Shown here piece by piece: positions 25,781 to 33,110 of a stretch of DNA of 64,000 nucleotides. Positions within the stretch are counted from its first letter, which is position 1, and every line of letters begins with the position of its first letter. Made by a program: the position numbers and the translations under genes. The DNA comes from Paenibacillus donghaensis (GTDB lineage: Bacteria; Bacillota; Bacilli; Paenibacillales; Paenibacillaceae). Below the pieces are notes generated by a model, which searched no databases, was not told the origin of the DNA, and saw only the letters and a list, made by a program, of their open reading frames with translations. Where the stretch lies: the NCBI RefSeq assembly GCF_002192415.1, contig NZ_CP021780.1:3162001-3226000 (forward strand), in the 5' to 3' direction.

Positions 25781-26248
25781 TTAATCATTCATCAATTGTT
25801 CAGAATTATCATCCGTTTCCACGTGATCGCTCTTGCGTCCCATCAACAGCAAAATCGTGATCAGAGTGAAGGCGATCAGGGCCAGCAGCGGAATGGTTAC
25901 AAATCCCCACAGATTCAGATAATCCTGGTTGCAGGGAACACCGATGGTGCAGGGAAGCACCTCACTGAGGGCAGGGATTTTCTGCTCTGCATAATGATAC
26001 AGTGAGATACTGCCGCCAATAATACTCAGCGGCAGCACGTAAGGGATAATCCGCTTGTCCCCCCGGTATGTAGCGATGCCCAGCAGAAACAATTGCGGAT
26101 ACATAAAGATCCGCTGGAACCAGCACAGCTTGCAGGGCTCGTATTTCAGCACCTCACTGAGGTACAGGCTGCCGGCTACAGCAACCAGCGAGACGAACCA
26201 GGCCAGATAGAGCGCATTGCGGCGGCAGAAGGAACTGAAGCTCTTCAC
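25781..26248 (-). CDS. bdbC: Disulfide oxidoreductase BdbC (DsbB family)
   Basis: 155 residues with four membrane helices. The two redox pairs are CKLC (in YEPCKLCWFQRIF, about 38-41) and the C...C of LPCTIGVPCNQDY. It re-oxidises the thiol oxidase BdbD with quinone as acceptor. It overlaps bdbD by 4 bp, giving the standard bdbDC operon. Confidence 0.95.
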   Translation of the reverse strand: MKSFSSFCRRNALYLAWFVSLVAVAGSLYLSEVLKYEPCKLCWFQRIFMYPQLFLLGIATYRGDKRIIPYVLPLSIIGGSISLYHYAEQKIPALSEVLPCTIGVPCNQDYLNLWGFVTIPLLALIAFTLITILLLMGRKSDHVETDDNSEQLMND

Positions 26249-26976
26249 TTCGTTCCCGCCTTCTCCAGGGCGGCATCAATCTGGGCTGACAGCGCGGCTG
26301 CATCAAACGCCTTATCGCTCTTCACTCCGTTGATAAATAATGTTGGGGTAGAGGAAACTTTTTTGTCTTTGGCCAGCTCAATATCTCTGTCCAGTTCATC
26401 CACGTAGGTATGCTCATCAATGTCTTTGCGCAGCAGCTCCAGATCAATTCCCAGATCCAGCTGCTTGGCAAGCTCAACCAGATAATCCGCAGTAGCCCAC
26501 TCCACATCCTCTGCTCCCTGATTGGCATAGAGGGCGTCATAATACTTCCAGAAGGCTTCGTTGTCCTGATGATAGACAGACAAGGCTGCCAAGGAGGCTG
26601 TTGTCGAATCGGTAGCAATGAAGGCCATGTTCACGAAATGGAAGGATGCCTTGCCTTGATCAATATAATCCTGGACAAGCTGAGGTTTAATCAGACCGGC
26701 AAATTGGGAACAGGCCGGACATTTGTAATCGCCGAACTCGACAATCTTGACCGGCGCATCCGCACTGCCGAGCCGCGGCATCTCATCATAATTGAAGCTG
26801 GTTACCTTGTCCCTAGAGGTAAGCATGAAGAGGGCTACAAAGAGTATGACTACAACGGCCACTGAACCGATAATGAGCAGCCTCGTTTTTTGCTTAGCCT
26901 GCTCCTGCTGGGCTCGGCGGATCTCCTGTTTGCTCTTTTGAGGAGCCTGGACTTGTGGTTTTTTTGTTTTGCTCAA
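26245..26976 (-). CDS. bdbD: Thiol-disulfide oxidoreductase BdbD (DsbA family)
   Basis: 243 residues. A basic cytoplasmic tail and one membrane anchor (LLIIGSVAVVVILFVALFML, about 33-52) lead to a thioredoxin fold with the active site CPAC in GDYKCPACSQFAG and the cis-Pro loop STPTLFINGVKS. It forms disulfides in exported proteins, recharged by BdbC. Confidence 0.94.
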   Translation of the reverse strand: MSKTKKPQVQAPQKSKQEIRRAQQEQAKQKTRLLIIGSVAVVVILFVALFMLTSRDKVTSFNYDEMPRLGSADAPVKIVEFGDYKCPACSQFAGLIKPQLVQDYIDQGKASFHFVNMAFIATDSTTASLAALSVYHQDNEAFWKYYDALYANQGAEDVEWATADYLVELAKQLDLGIDLELLRKDIDEHTYVDELDRDIELAKDKKVSSTPTLFINGVKSDKAFDAAALSAQIDAALEKAGTK

Positions 26977-27120
26977 GGATGGTTCCTTTCTGTCCTTAGC
27001 GGACGGAGAAATTTAATCATATATAAGAATTATAAGAATTCTGTACATTTTAGAATTATATAATTAAAGAATCAAACTGGCAAACCATGCTGTGACAAGG
27101 CACCGCCCCTTATTCACAGC

Positions 27121-27154
27121 AAAAAGCGCGGTGTCCATAGACAACACCACGCTT
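27121..27154 (-). terminator. Rho-independent terminator after the CNNM/CorC gene
   Basis: On the minus strand AAGCGTGGTGT pairs with ACACCGCGCTT (one wobble), followed by TTT. Confidence 0.75.
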
Positions 27155-27186
27155 CGGTTACCACTAATTGCTAGAAAGAAGTTCAG

Positions 27187-28503
27187 TTAGGCTCCGGCCT
27201 CTTCCGCCATAATCTGCGCTCTCAGCACCTTGATCCGGGAGATGCGTTTGTTGTCCACCTCTTCGACTACGAACAGCTGCCCGTCATATTCTGCGGTTTG
27301 ACCCGGATGCGGAGGGTTAACCTCCAGCTTGGAGTACAACCACCCGCCAAGAGTATCATAGTCATCCGTGTCCAGATTCAGGCCAAGGAGACTGTTGATC
27401 TCCTCAATCAGCATCAGCCCGTCGACAGAGTAAGCTTCATCGGCCAATTTCTCGACACCGGGACGTTCTTCGTCGAACTCATCCTGGATTTCACCGACAA
27501 TCTCCTCCATAATATCCTCCAGCGTGACCATGCCGGACGTTCCGCCATATTCATCGATCAGAATGGCGATCTGTGTCTTCGCCCGCTGCATCACCTTCAG
27601 CAGCGCACTGATCTGAATCGATTCAGGGACTGTGAGGATCGGCCGGATCAGCTTCTGGTAATTGGGCGCGCTGTCGCGGATCAGATCCTTGATATGAATG
27701 AACCCAAGGATGTGGTCCTTATCCCCATTGCAGACCGGATAACGCGTCCGCATGCCCTCAAAGGCAACCTCCAGATTCTCCTCTGCAGATAAATGATTAT
27801 TCAGGCAGATCATTTCGGTACGGGGAATCATAATCTCCCGCGCCATCGTATCTACAAATTCAAAGATATTATCGACCAGCGTCATCTCGATGTTGTCAAT
27901 TAATCCGCTTTTGTTGCTCTCCTGCATCAGGATGCGGATCTCTTCTTCGGTATGCGCCGTTGCCAGCTCTGAAGCCGGGGCCAGACGGAAGATCCGCAGC
28001 AGCCCGCGGGCCAGCCCGTTAACGAACCAGATACAGGGATACATCAGTCTGTAGAATATATTCATGGGCGCTGAAGTTAGCAGAAGCACGGCTTCCGCCT
28101 TATTCACAGCAATGGTCTTCGGCGCGAGTTCGCCAAGCACAATGTGCAGCACCGTAATGAACATAAAGGCGATGATCAGAGAAACTACATAAACTGCAGT
28201 CGGGCCAAATCCCAAGCTGACCAGTGCAGGTCCGATCAGTGTGGCTATCGCCGGTTCCCCCAGCCAGCCAAGTGCAAGGGAAGCCAGCGTAATGCCAAGC
28301 TGGCAAGCCGATAAATAAGCATCCAGGTTATGCACGATATGTCTTGCTGCCAATGCACGTTTACTGCCTTCCTCAATCAGGGAATCAATACGACCGCTGC
28401 GTACTTTCACCATCGCATACTCTACCGAAACAAAAAAGCCATTCAACAGCACTAACACAATAATTAAAGAAACGTGTAATATACCGGGTAAAGGGTCACT
28501 CAA
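27187..28503 (-). CDS. CNNM/CorC family hemolysin-like protein (probable Mg2+ exporter)
   Basis: 438 residues in three parts: an N-terminal DUF21/CNNM membrane domain (about 1-190, three to four helices, starting LLNGFFVSVEYAMVKV), a CBS pair (about 200-330, IMIPRTEMICL and LIDEYGGTSGMVTLEDIMEE) and a CorC_HlyC domain (about 350-425, LGGWLYSKLEVNPP). B. subtilis MpfA/YhdP is a related Mg2+ exporter. The start is TTG with AGGAG 6 bases before; a GTG lies 4 bases further in. A hairpin includes part of the ribosome binding site. Confidence 0.88.
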   Translation of the reverse strand: MSDPLPGILHVSLIIVLVLLNGFFVSVEYAMVKVRSGRIDSLIEEGSKRALAARHIVHNLDAYLSACQLGITLASLALGWLGEPAIATLIGPALVSLGFGPTAVYVVSLIIAFMFITVLHIVLGELAPKTIAVNKAEAVLLLTSAPMNIFYRLMYPCIWFVNGLARGLLRIFRLAPASELATAHTEEEIRILMQESNKSGLIDNIEMTLVDNIFEFVDTMAREIMIPRTEMICLNNHLSAEENLEVAFEGMRTRYPVCNGDKDHILGFIHIKDLIRDSAPNYQKLIRPILTVPESIQISALLKVMQRAKTQIAILIDEYGGTSGMVTLEDIMEEIVGEIQDEFDEERPGVEKLADEAYSVDGLMLIEEINSLLGLNLDTDDYDTLGGWLYSKLEVNPPHPGQTAEYDGQLFVVEEVDNKRISRIKVLRAQIMAEEAGA

Positions 28504-28511
28504 TGTATACT

Positions 28512-28556
28512 CCTATCCACCGTTTCCACATCGGGCGGATAGGCCCACCTCCTTCG
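28512..28556 (-). promoter_or_regulatory. Leader hairpin and short leader frame before the CNNM/CorC gene
   Basis: On the minus strand CCTATCCGCC pairs with GGTGGATAGG (one mismatch, 12-base loop, 28512-28543), covering the first bases of the AGGAG site. A strong AAGGAGGTGG lies further upstream. Between them an 11-codon frame (MWKRWIGVYIE, then TGA) ends over the TTG start of the gene. A translational attenuator or leader peptide is possible; this is inference. Confidence 0.35.
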
Positions 28557-28802
28557 TTTGTTCAGAATTTCACTGGGCCAAGCGGCTGTGAGTCCTTTCC
28601 GTATCAATTTCCCAATGCCTTCAGCTCCTAACCAGAGTACGAGTATGAATATTTACTTTATTATAGTATTACTTAGCATATAAAAACAGATGCGAACAAG
28701 TATAAAAAAATGATTTACATTACATATATGTTAAATCTTAAAGACCCTCCCCGTCAATCCTGGCGCTTCCAGTTCTCTGGCTGCGGGCAGGTTTATGTAT
28801 AT
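28557..28802. other. Intergenic, no gene seen
   Basis: This contains the far leader of the CNNM/CorC gene and an AT-rich stretch (28660-28740). I looked for M-box and yybP-ykoY riboswitch words and did not find them. Confidence 0.5.
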
Positions 28803-29024
28803 TTATTTATGGAATCTCAGCCAAGATGCGGCAGTTAGTCGTTTCAGACCTTCTGTGCCTGCCCACCCGCCTGCGCTTGCCAGGATAACGTTATGAAATA
28901 ATTTCATGCTTATGGAGTAGGTCATGGTTCCAATTACGATATCCAGCACAATAAACCGCAAGATATCTCCTGTGGTGATCACATAGACTCTAAATTCCTG
29001 ATTGTGTTGACGCCTTCCTTTCAT
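28803..29024 (-). CDS. Small hypothetical membrane protein
   Basis: 73 residues, unrecognised. It has a basic start (MKGRRQHNQEFRVYV), a hydrophobic stretch (FIVLDIVIGTMTYSISM) and an Ala/Gly-rich part (NVILASAGGWAGTEGL). GGAGGTGG lies a few bases before the ATG, which supports translation. It lies between the cwlJ-gerQ pair and the CNNM gene. Confidence 0.5.
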   Translation of the reverse strand: MKGRRQHNQEFRVYVITTGDILRFIVLDIVIGTMTYSISMKLFHNVILASAGGWAGTEGLKRLTAASWLRFHK

Positions 29025-29091
29025 GATCCACCTCCATCCCTGTTATGTAACCCATATGCTTCAATCAGGTTGTCTAATGAATAGAAAAAAG

Positions 29092-29121
29092 CAAAAACCC
29101 CCGCCATCATCTGCGGAGGTC
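29092..29121 (-). terminator. Rho-independent terminator after gerQ
   Basis: On the minus strand CCTCCGC pairs with GCGGGGG (one G-T wobble), followed by TTTTTGCTTTTTT. Confidence 0.75.
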
Positions 29122-29171
29122 TAGTGCTATGTGTCTGCGAATTGCTCTTATGTCAGCCGGGCAAGGCCGCC

Positions 29172-29678
29172 TTAGCGGTAGTTGCGGGCAGTGACGGGAT
29201 TGCCGATCACGCCGGGGTATTGATAGAGCAGCGGTTCATCAAAGGTAGCATAGTCGAAATAGATCATAAGCAGGACCGTGCGTTGTCCGGTTACAGGATC
29301 ACTGATAATGATATGGTCACGACCGGCGGCCTCCAGCACTCCTTTATAAACCTTCGCGTTCCAATCCTTGTTGTTCTCATAAGTGTAATAGAATGTGCCT
29401 ACCTTTCCAAGGTTGAGCCGGAAAATGTTCTCGATATACGACTGCTCAAAAACAGGCGTAGTCGTAGGAATCACGGCTCCCGTCGGTGTCATCGGACTTC
29501 CGCTGCTCACCTGGGGCGGCATTCCCTGCATCCCAGTCATAGCAGGCATTCCCTGCATTCCCTGCATGGGCTGGATAGCCGGCATCCCCTGCATGCCTTT
29601 CATTCCCTGGTTCTCGTACATGCCGGAAGAAACACTGCCGATGGTGTAAGTAACGGGGCGGTAAGGTTGAGTAATCAT
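29172..29678 (-). CDS. gerQ: Spore coat protein GerQ
   Basis: 168 residues. The N-terminal half has Met/Gly/Pro-rich repeats (GMQGMP and similar, about 20-60); the C-terminal half is the conserved GerQ domain (FEQSYIENIFRLNLGKVG, then YIENIF and DPVTGQRTVLLMIYFDYATFD). GerQ is a coat protein that holds the lytic enzyme CwlJ in place and is crosslinked by transglutaminase. AGGAGG lies 9 bases before the ATG. It follows cwlJ on the same strand, as in B. subtilis. Confidence 0.94.
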   Translation of the reverse strand: MITQPYRPVTYTIGSVSSGMYENQGMKGMQGMPAIQPMQGMQGMPAMTGMQGMPPQVSSGSPMTPTGAVIPTTTPVFEQSYIENIFRLNLGKVGTFYYTYENNKDWNAKVYKGVLEAAGRDHIIISDPVTGQRTVLLMIYFDYATFDEPLLYQYPGVIGNPVTARNYR

Positions 29679-29808
29679 CGATAAAGACCTCCTAATAGTT
29701 GCGCGGAGCTTCGCTCCGCTAAAGTCTGCTGCTGACAGAGCTTAAGATTTGCCGCGGCAAGGGCGGCTACTCGGCAGCGGCCCTTGCCTTCTCTGAAACG
29801 ATCCCTCG

Positions 29809-30231
29809 CTAGTAGACGGCTGGACAATCGCCCGCAGTTGGCGTGAAGAAGCAGTGGGCTTTGAAACGGCCGGTGTTCTGCTGGTTGTACCAGGTTGCCG
29901 GACAACCACCCACAGGCCGGAAGAACCACAGCGCATTGGATGCCGGCCAGGTCCGCTCGCCCGCAATGACCCGTCGGGCGAGACGGATATCCTTATCCCG
30001 GGCTCCCTGATAGAAGTAGCCTTTCTGCGTAGCTTCGAATCCACCCGGACTCTGGAAGACCATATCATTCATGTTGCGGATGTTTTTGAAATCCAGGCAG
30101 TTGCCCAGAATCCGGTTCACCCCTACATTGCCGACCATGAGCATGCCGGACTCTCCATCCTCTTCCGCTTCCGCCCGCATCAGCCGCGCAAGCACCTTCA
30201 CTTCTTCCGAATTCGCCTTAATGACGGCCAC
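29809..30231 (-). CDS. cwlJ: Spore cortex-lytic cell wall hydrolase CwlJ
   Basis: 140 residues, a Hydrolase_2 (SleB/CwlJ) domain: VLARLMRAEAEEDGESGMLM (catalytic Glu region), VGNVGVNRI, FQSPGGFEATQKGYFYQGA and ALWFFRPVGGCPATWYNQQ. It degrades cortex during germination, chiefly in response to Ca-DPA. The start is GTG with AAGGAGG 8-9 bases before. It is upstream of gerQ, which it needs for coat placement. Confidence 0.94.
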   Translation of the reverse strand: MAVIKANSEEVKVLARLMRAEAEEDGESGMLMVGNVGVNRILGNCLDFKNIRNMNDMVFQSPGGFEATQKGYFYQGARDKDIRLARRVIAGERTWPASNALWFFRPVGGCPATWYNQQNTGRFKAHCFFTPTAGDCPAVY

Positions 30232-30364
30232 ACTGTCGCCTCCTTGTGACTGCTTGCTTGAAGCAATCTCTTCTCAACTGCATGCTGTATTGTATGTGCA
30301 TCCGCCCAAGAGGTGACAGCCGCCCAGATAAAATCAGCAGGTCTCTTTCACTCGATCGTTCACC

Positions 30365-30512
30365 TTAAGGCTCGTATATCATCTTACGTGTCATGCCTCC
30401 GTCAACAACCAGCTGCACACCGGTGACGAAATCATTGTCCGGGTCAGGCCACCGCCCTGCCTATGCCTTGTCCGGCTCCGGTAACGACGACCGTCTTCTG
30501 TTTGTATCTCAT
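30365..30512 (-). pseudogene. Short-chain dehydrogenase/reductase remnant
   Basis: From ATG 30512 it reads MRYKQKTVVVTGAGQGIGRA, the Rossmann TGxxxGIG motif of SDR enzymes, then jumps directly to PDNDFVTGVQLVVDGGM and TRKMIYEP, the normal SDR C-terminus. About 200 residues between are deleted, and a stop codon lies at the join. Confidence 0.85.
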
Positions 30513-30555
30513 TCTTATTCACCCTCCTGTCCAAGATCTTATCTATATAAAATAT

Positions 30556-30590
30556 CCCCTTGTTTCACGAAACGGAAACAAGGGGAACTG
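30556..30590 (-). terminator. Probable terminator after the DUF2500 gene
   Basis: CCCCTTGTTTC pairs with GAAACAAGGGG (11 bp). On the minus strand it is followed by ATATTTTATATA rather than a clean T tract. Confidence 0.6.
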
Positions 30591-30604
30591 TCAGCTGTAT
30601 TTAT

Positions 30605-31000
30605 TTATTCGGCAGTGGAGTAACGGATGTGGCGTTCGAAACCGTGATAACGGGTTCCCTGATAGTTTAATACACCGTTGTCGCCTTCCGCACTCATACC
30701 GTATTCACTGCCCTCTACCTTGAATTCCATCCGCAGGCCTCCCTCCAGCTCATAGGTCAGATAATAGGCCGTGCTTGCGCGGCTTGCCCCGGACTCATCC
30801 TGTGATTGCTGCCGCAGTTCACTGCGCTTGCTGACGATGCGGGCAGAGACCGACTTGACGGGAGAGCTGTTGTTCCGGCTCCACCGGAGCAAGCCTTTGC
30901 CTGCAGTAATTGCAGCGATCCCCAGCATCACAATGAAAAAAATCGGCAGCACCGTCCCGGCAAAATCAAACATCCATGAAAGATCCGGGCCCATTCCCAT
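30605..31000 (-). CDS. DUF2500 domain-containing membrane protein
   Basis: 131 residues with one N-terminal membrane helix (VLPIFFIVMLGIAAITAG, about 17-35) and a soluble beta-rich domain. The DUF2500 pattern is visible: VSARIVSKRSELR, then YYLTYELEGGLRMEFKVEGSEYG, GDNGVLNYQGTRYHGFER. The function of the family is unknown. AAGGAGG precedes the ATG. Confidence 0.85.
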   Translation of the reverse strand: MGMGPDLSWMFDFAGTVLPIFFIVMLGIAAITAGKGLLRWSRNNSSPVKSVSARIVSKRSELRQQSQDESGASRASTAYYLTYELEGGLRMEFKVEGSEYGMSAEGDNGVLNYQGTRYHGFERHIRYSTAE

Positions 31001-31168
31001 GACGGATTCCTCCTTATTCCCCGGTATTCAGCCTATACATTATCAATCTATTCTTCTTGGCATGCCGGTGCTTCTGTACATGTATATGCCCCATTTCTTC
31101 AGGTCAGCATCATAAGTTGTACGAAAAAAAGGAATAATTATCGATTGCCAAACCGTAGTTCATCCTGC

Positions 31169-31196
31169 ATGGTTATATACATAACTATATAACCAT
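31169..31196. promoter_or_regulatory. Candidate GntR (YtrA-type) operator
   Basis: ATGGTTATATA and TATATAACCAT form a perfect 11 bp inverted repeat with a 6-base spacer, 36 bp before the GntR gene. The site probably serves autoregulation of the GntR-ABC unit. Confidence 0.65.
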
Positions 31197-31231
31197 ATAA
31201 CAAAAGGAGTGGGTCAGGTGGTGATTAACCG

Positions 31232-31609
31232 GTGAATTCCTCATTCGATGACAAAAAGCCTATTTTTATGCAGATCAAGGAACGTATAGAGGACCAGATT
31301 GTGAATGGCCAATTGAAGGAGCACGACCAGATTCCATCCACAACCCAGCTGGTAAGCTTCTATAAGATCAACCATCTTACCGTGTCCAAGGGAATCAATC
31401 TGCTGCTGGATGCTGAGATTATTTACAAGAAAAGAGGGGTCGGAATGTTTGTAGCCGAACACGCGAAGGAACTGCTGCTGGAGCAGCGCAAACAGCTGTT
31501 TGCCAGCGAATATGTTCAGCCGATGCTGGAAGAGGCCGGAAAGCTGGGTATCTCAACCCAAGAAATGATTATGCTGATAGAGCAATATAAAGGAAGTGAC
31601 CCCGAATGA
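31232..31609 (+). CDS. GntR-family transcriptional regulator (YtrA subfamily)
   Basis: 125 residues: a winged helix-turn-helix (about 10-75, FMQIKERIEDQIVNGQL and IPSTTQLVSFYKINHLTVSKG) and a short C-terminal helical tail with no effector domain, as in YtrA regulators. It starts at GTG 31232 after AGGTGG. Its stop overlaps the ATPase start (ATGA). It normally controls the adjacent ABC transporter, which here is broken. Confidence 0.85.
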   Translation: MNSSFDDKKPIFMQIKERIEDQIVNGQLKEHDQIPSTTQLVSFYKINHLTVSKGINLLLDAEIIYKKRGVGMFVAEHAKELLLEQRKQLFASEYVQPMLEEAGKLGISTQEMIMLIEQYKGSDPE

Positions 31610-31860
31610 GCTTCGATATTAAGCTGGAGCAAGTATCCGTGCGGTATCGTCAGCAGACCGTACTTCATGACCTTAGCCTCATGATTGAGGCAGGCAAAAT
31701 CTATGGCCTGATTGGCCGGAACGGCGCAGGCAAAACCACTCTGCTATCTTTGCTGGCATCCTATATTGAGCCTGATGCTGGCAAGGTTACTTTTGACGGC
31801 GAAGAGCCTTTTGAGCATCCCGTGTGGATGTCGCAGGTAGCCTTTGTGCATAAAACAAAC
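31606..31860 (+). pseudogene. ABC transporter ATP-binding protein, truncated by deletion
   Basis: The frame has the N-terminal ABC part: GLIGRNGAGKTTLLSLLAS (Walker A) and the start of the helical region (MSQVAFVHKTN). The rest, including signature and Walker B, is missing; after about 31860 the frame runs into permease DNA and stops at 31926. It cannot be functional. Confidence 0.85.
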
Positions 31861-32475
31861 CGCCGTGTATCTATTTTTCATGCTGACAATATATGTCGTT
31901 CTGTGTTTAATCGATGGTCTCGATAAGTCCGCGCATGATAGTTTCCTGAGCTTGTATTCCGTCCATTAAGAATCTATATGCTGATTATCGGATATATTTC
32001 TGTATCAGGCTTTCTTACAAATTATGTGAAGCTTGGGGTGACCCGCAAGCATTATTTCAGCGGAGGTTTACTCTCTGCTCTGGCCATTTCGATCATCATG
32101 CTGCCCCTCTCTGCCGGACTAATTACGCTGGTAGAGCAGTTGTTTCATTCCGTGGAGCCGCCTGCGATTTGGCCGGATACCAGCTCCTGGCTGGGAAGTC
32201 TGCTGGCAACCATGTTTACCATACTGGTGTATTATACCGGCGGCTGGTTAATTGGTGCGGGATTCTACCGGTATGATGCAGCGCTTGGACTGCTGGATCT
32301 GGCGTTCGCCCTGGTGCTGCTCTTCTTCGTCACCGTTCCGGTAGAGTTGCTTCATTCAGGCAAGCTGGTGAATGTGCCTCCTTACGTCTATTTATTGGTC
32401 ACCGCATGCCTAACGGCTGCTGCCTTCTGGAGGATTAAGCAGGTTACCCGCCGGGTTCGCATTAAAGTAAAGTAA
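31860..32475 (+). pseudogene. ABC transporter permease, 5'-truncated and frameshifted
   Basis: From about 31862 another frame reads IKQTAVYLFFMLTIYVVLC, a membrane helix, then hits a stop near 31965. A further frame from 31978 (MLIIGYISVSGFLTNYVKLG) carries four or five membrane segments and ends at 32475. The junction with the ATPase fragment shows that one deletion removed the ATPase 3' end and the permease 5' end. Confidence 0.75.
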
Positions 32476-32499
32476 CAGGTGGATAGTATGAAAGCACAA

Positions 32500-32596
32500 G
32501 AAGAAACGGCTTCACCGTCCTCAATAAAGCGTATGCTTCCGAAGCAGCGATACTACGTATCCCTTTCAGGTATCCGTTTCTGCGAGAAATAGAAAG
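32500..32596 (+). repeat. Hairpin element of the GAAACGG family (copy 4)
   Basis: AGAAACGGCTTCACCGTCC, then an insert with GCGTATGCTTCCGAAGCAGC and TACTACGTATC, then ATCCGTTTCTGCGAGAAATA. The same insert occurs in the copy at 43934. It lies 25 bp after the permease remnant. Confidence 0.85.
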
Positions 32597-32630
32597 ACCA
32601 CATCTTCTCTTGGAGAGGAATGTGGTCTTT
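32593..32630 (-). terminator. Rho-independent terminator after the small Cys-rich gene
   Basis: AAAGACCACAT pairs with ATGTGGTCTTT (11 bp), with T's following on either strand. On the minus strand it ends the gene at 32654-32830. Confidence 0.8.
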
Positions 32631-32653
32631 ATGTGTTGCTATATACGGACAAA

Positions 32654-32830
32654 CTAAGCATGAACGAGGTCGAGAAATTGCTTGGTTTCGTTGGTTTCTT
32701 CAGGCATCATACCACTTTCAGCCCAGCAGGCTCTGCATTGTTCTTCCGTTTCACACAGGTGAGCGTCAGCACAGTTATAGCATAATTGCAGCAGGTTTCT
32801 TGTCATATAATCCGTTTCGAAAGTGTTCAT
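32654..32830 (-). CDS. Small Cys-rich hypothetical protein (58 aa)
   Basis: 58 residues beginning MNTFETDYMTRNLLQLCYNC. Five cysteines form a pattern LCYNCADAHLC, then EEQCRACW, suggesting a small metal-binding or redox fold. AGGAGAG lies before the ATG, and a terminator follows the stop, so it looks like a complete transcription unit. I do not recognise a named family. Confidence 0.65.
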   Translation of the reverse strand: MNTFETDYMTRNLLQLCYNCADAHLCETEEQCRACWAESGMMPEETNETKQFLDLVHA

Positions 32831-33075
32831 TATTAATCTCTCCTCTTCGGGATAAAAGTTTGTGAAATAATGTACTTGTTCTATGTGTTAAATATATCAC
32901 ATGATTTTCGGTTTGTCATGTGATTTTTTTCACATTTATAAAGAAAATTTTAAATAAGATTTTCAGCAATATTAGATCGCTGAACACTGCGGACCGAAGA
33001 GCCCTTATTTTACCGATTTCCGGCTTATTAGCCTTGCGGACTTATCAGCTCAAGCCTCTCCTTCCCAATAAATAA

Positions 33076-33097
33076 AAGGCTGCCCAAGGGCAGCCTT
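33076..33097 (-). terminator. Terminator after the BNR-repeat gene
   Basis: AAGGCTGCCC and GGGCAGCCTT form a 10 bp stem, followed on the minus strand by TTATTTATT. Confidence 0.75.
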
Positions 33098-33110
33098 CAC
33101 TGGAACTCTA

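Noticed and set aside
28557..28660. Mg2+ (M-box) or Mn2+ (yybP-ykoY) riboswitch before the CNNM/CorC gene
   Set aside because: The conserved words of both classes are absent; only a simple hairpin near the start was found.
29675..29929. 84-codon minus-strand frame between cwlJ and gerQ
   Set aside because: It overlaps cwlJ in another frame and has no ribosome binding site.
32620..32865. 81-codon plus-strand frame
   Set aside because: It is the shadow of the Cys-rich gene on the minus strand, which has a better start, Cys pattern and terminator.
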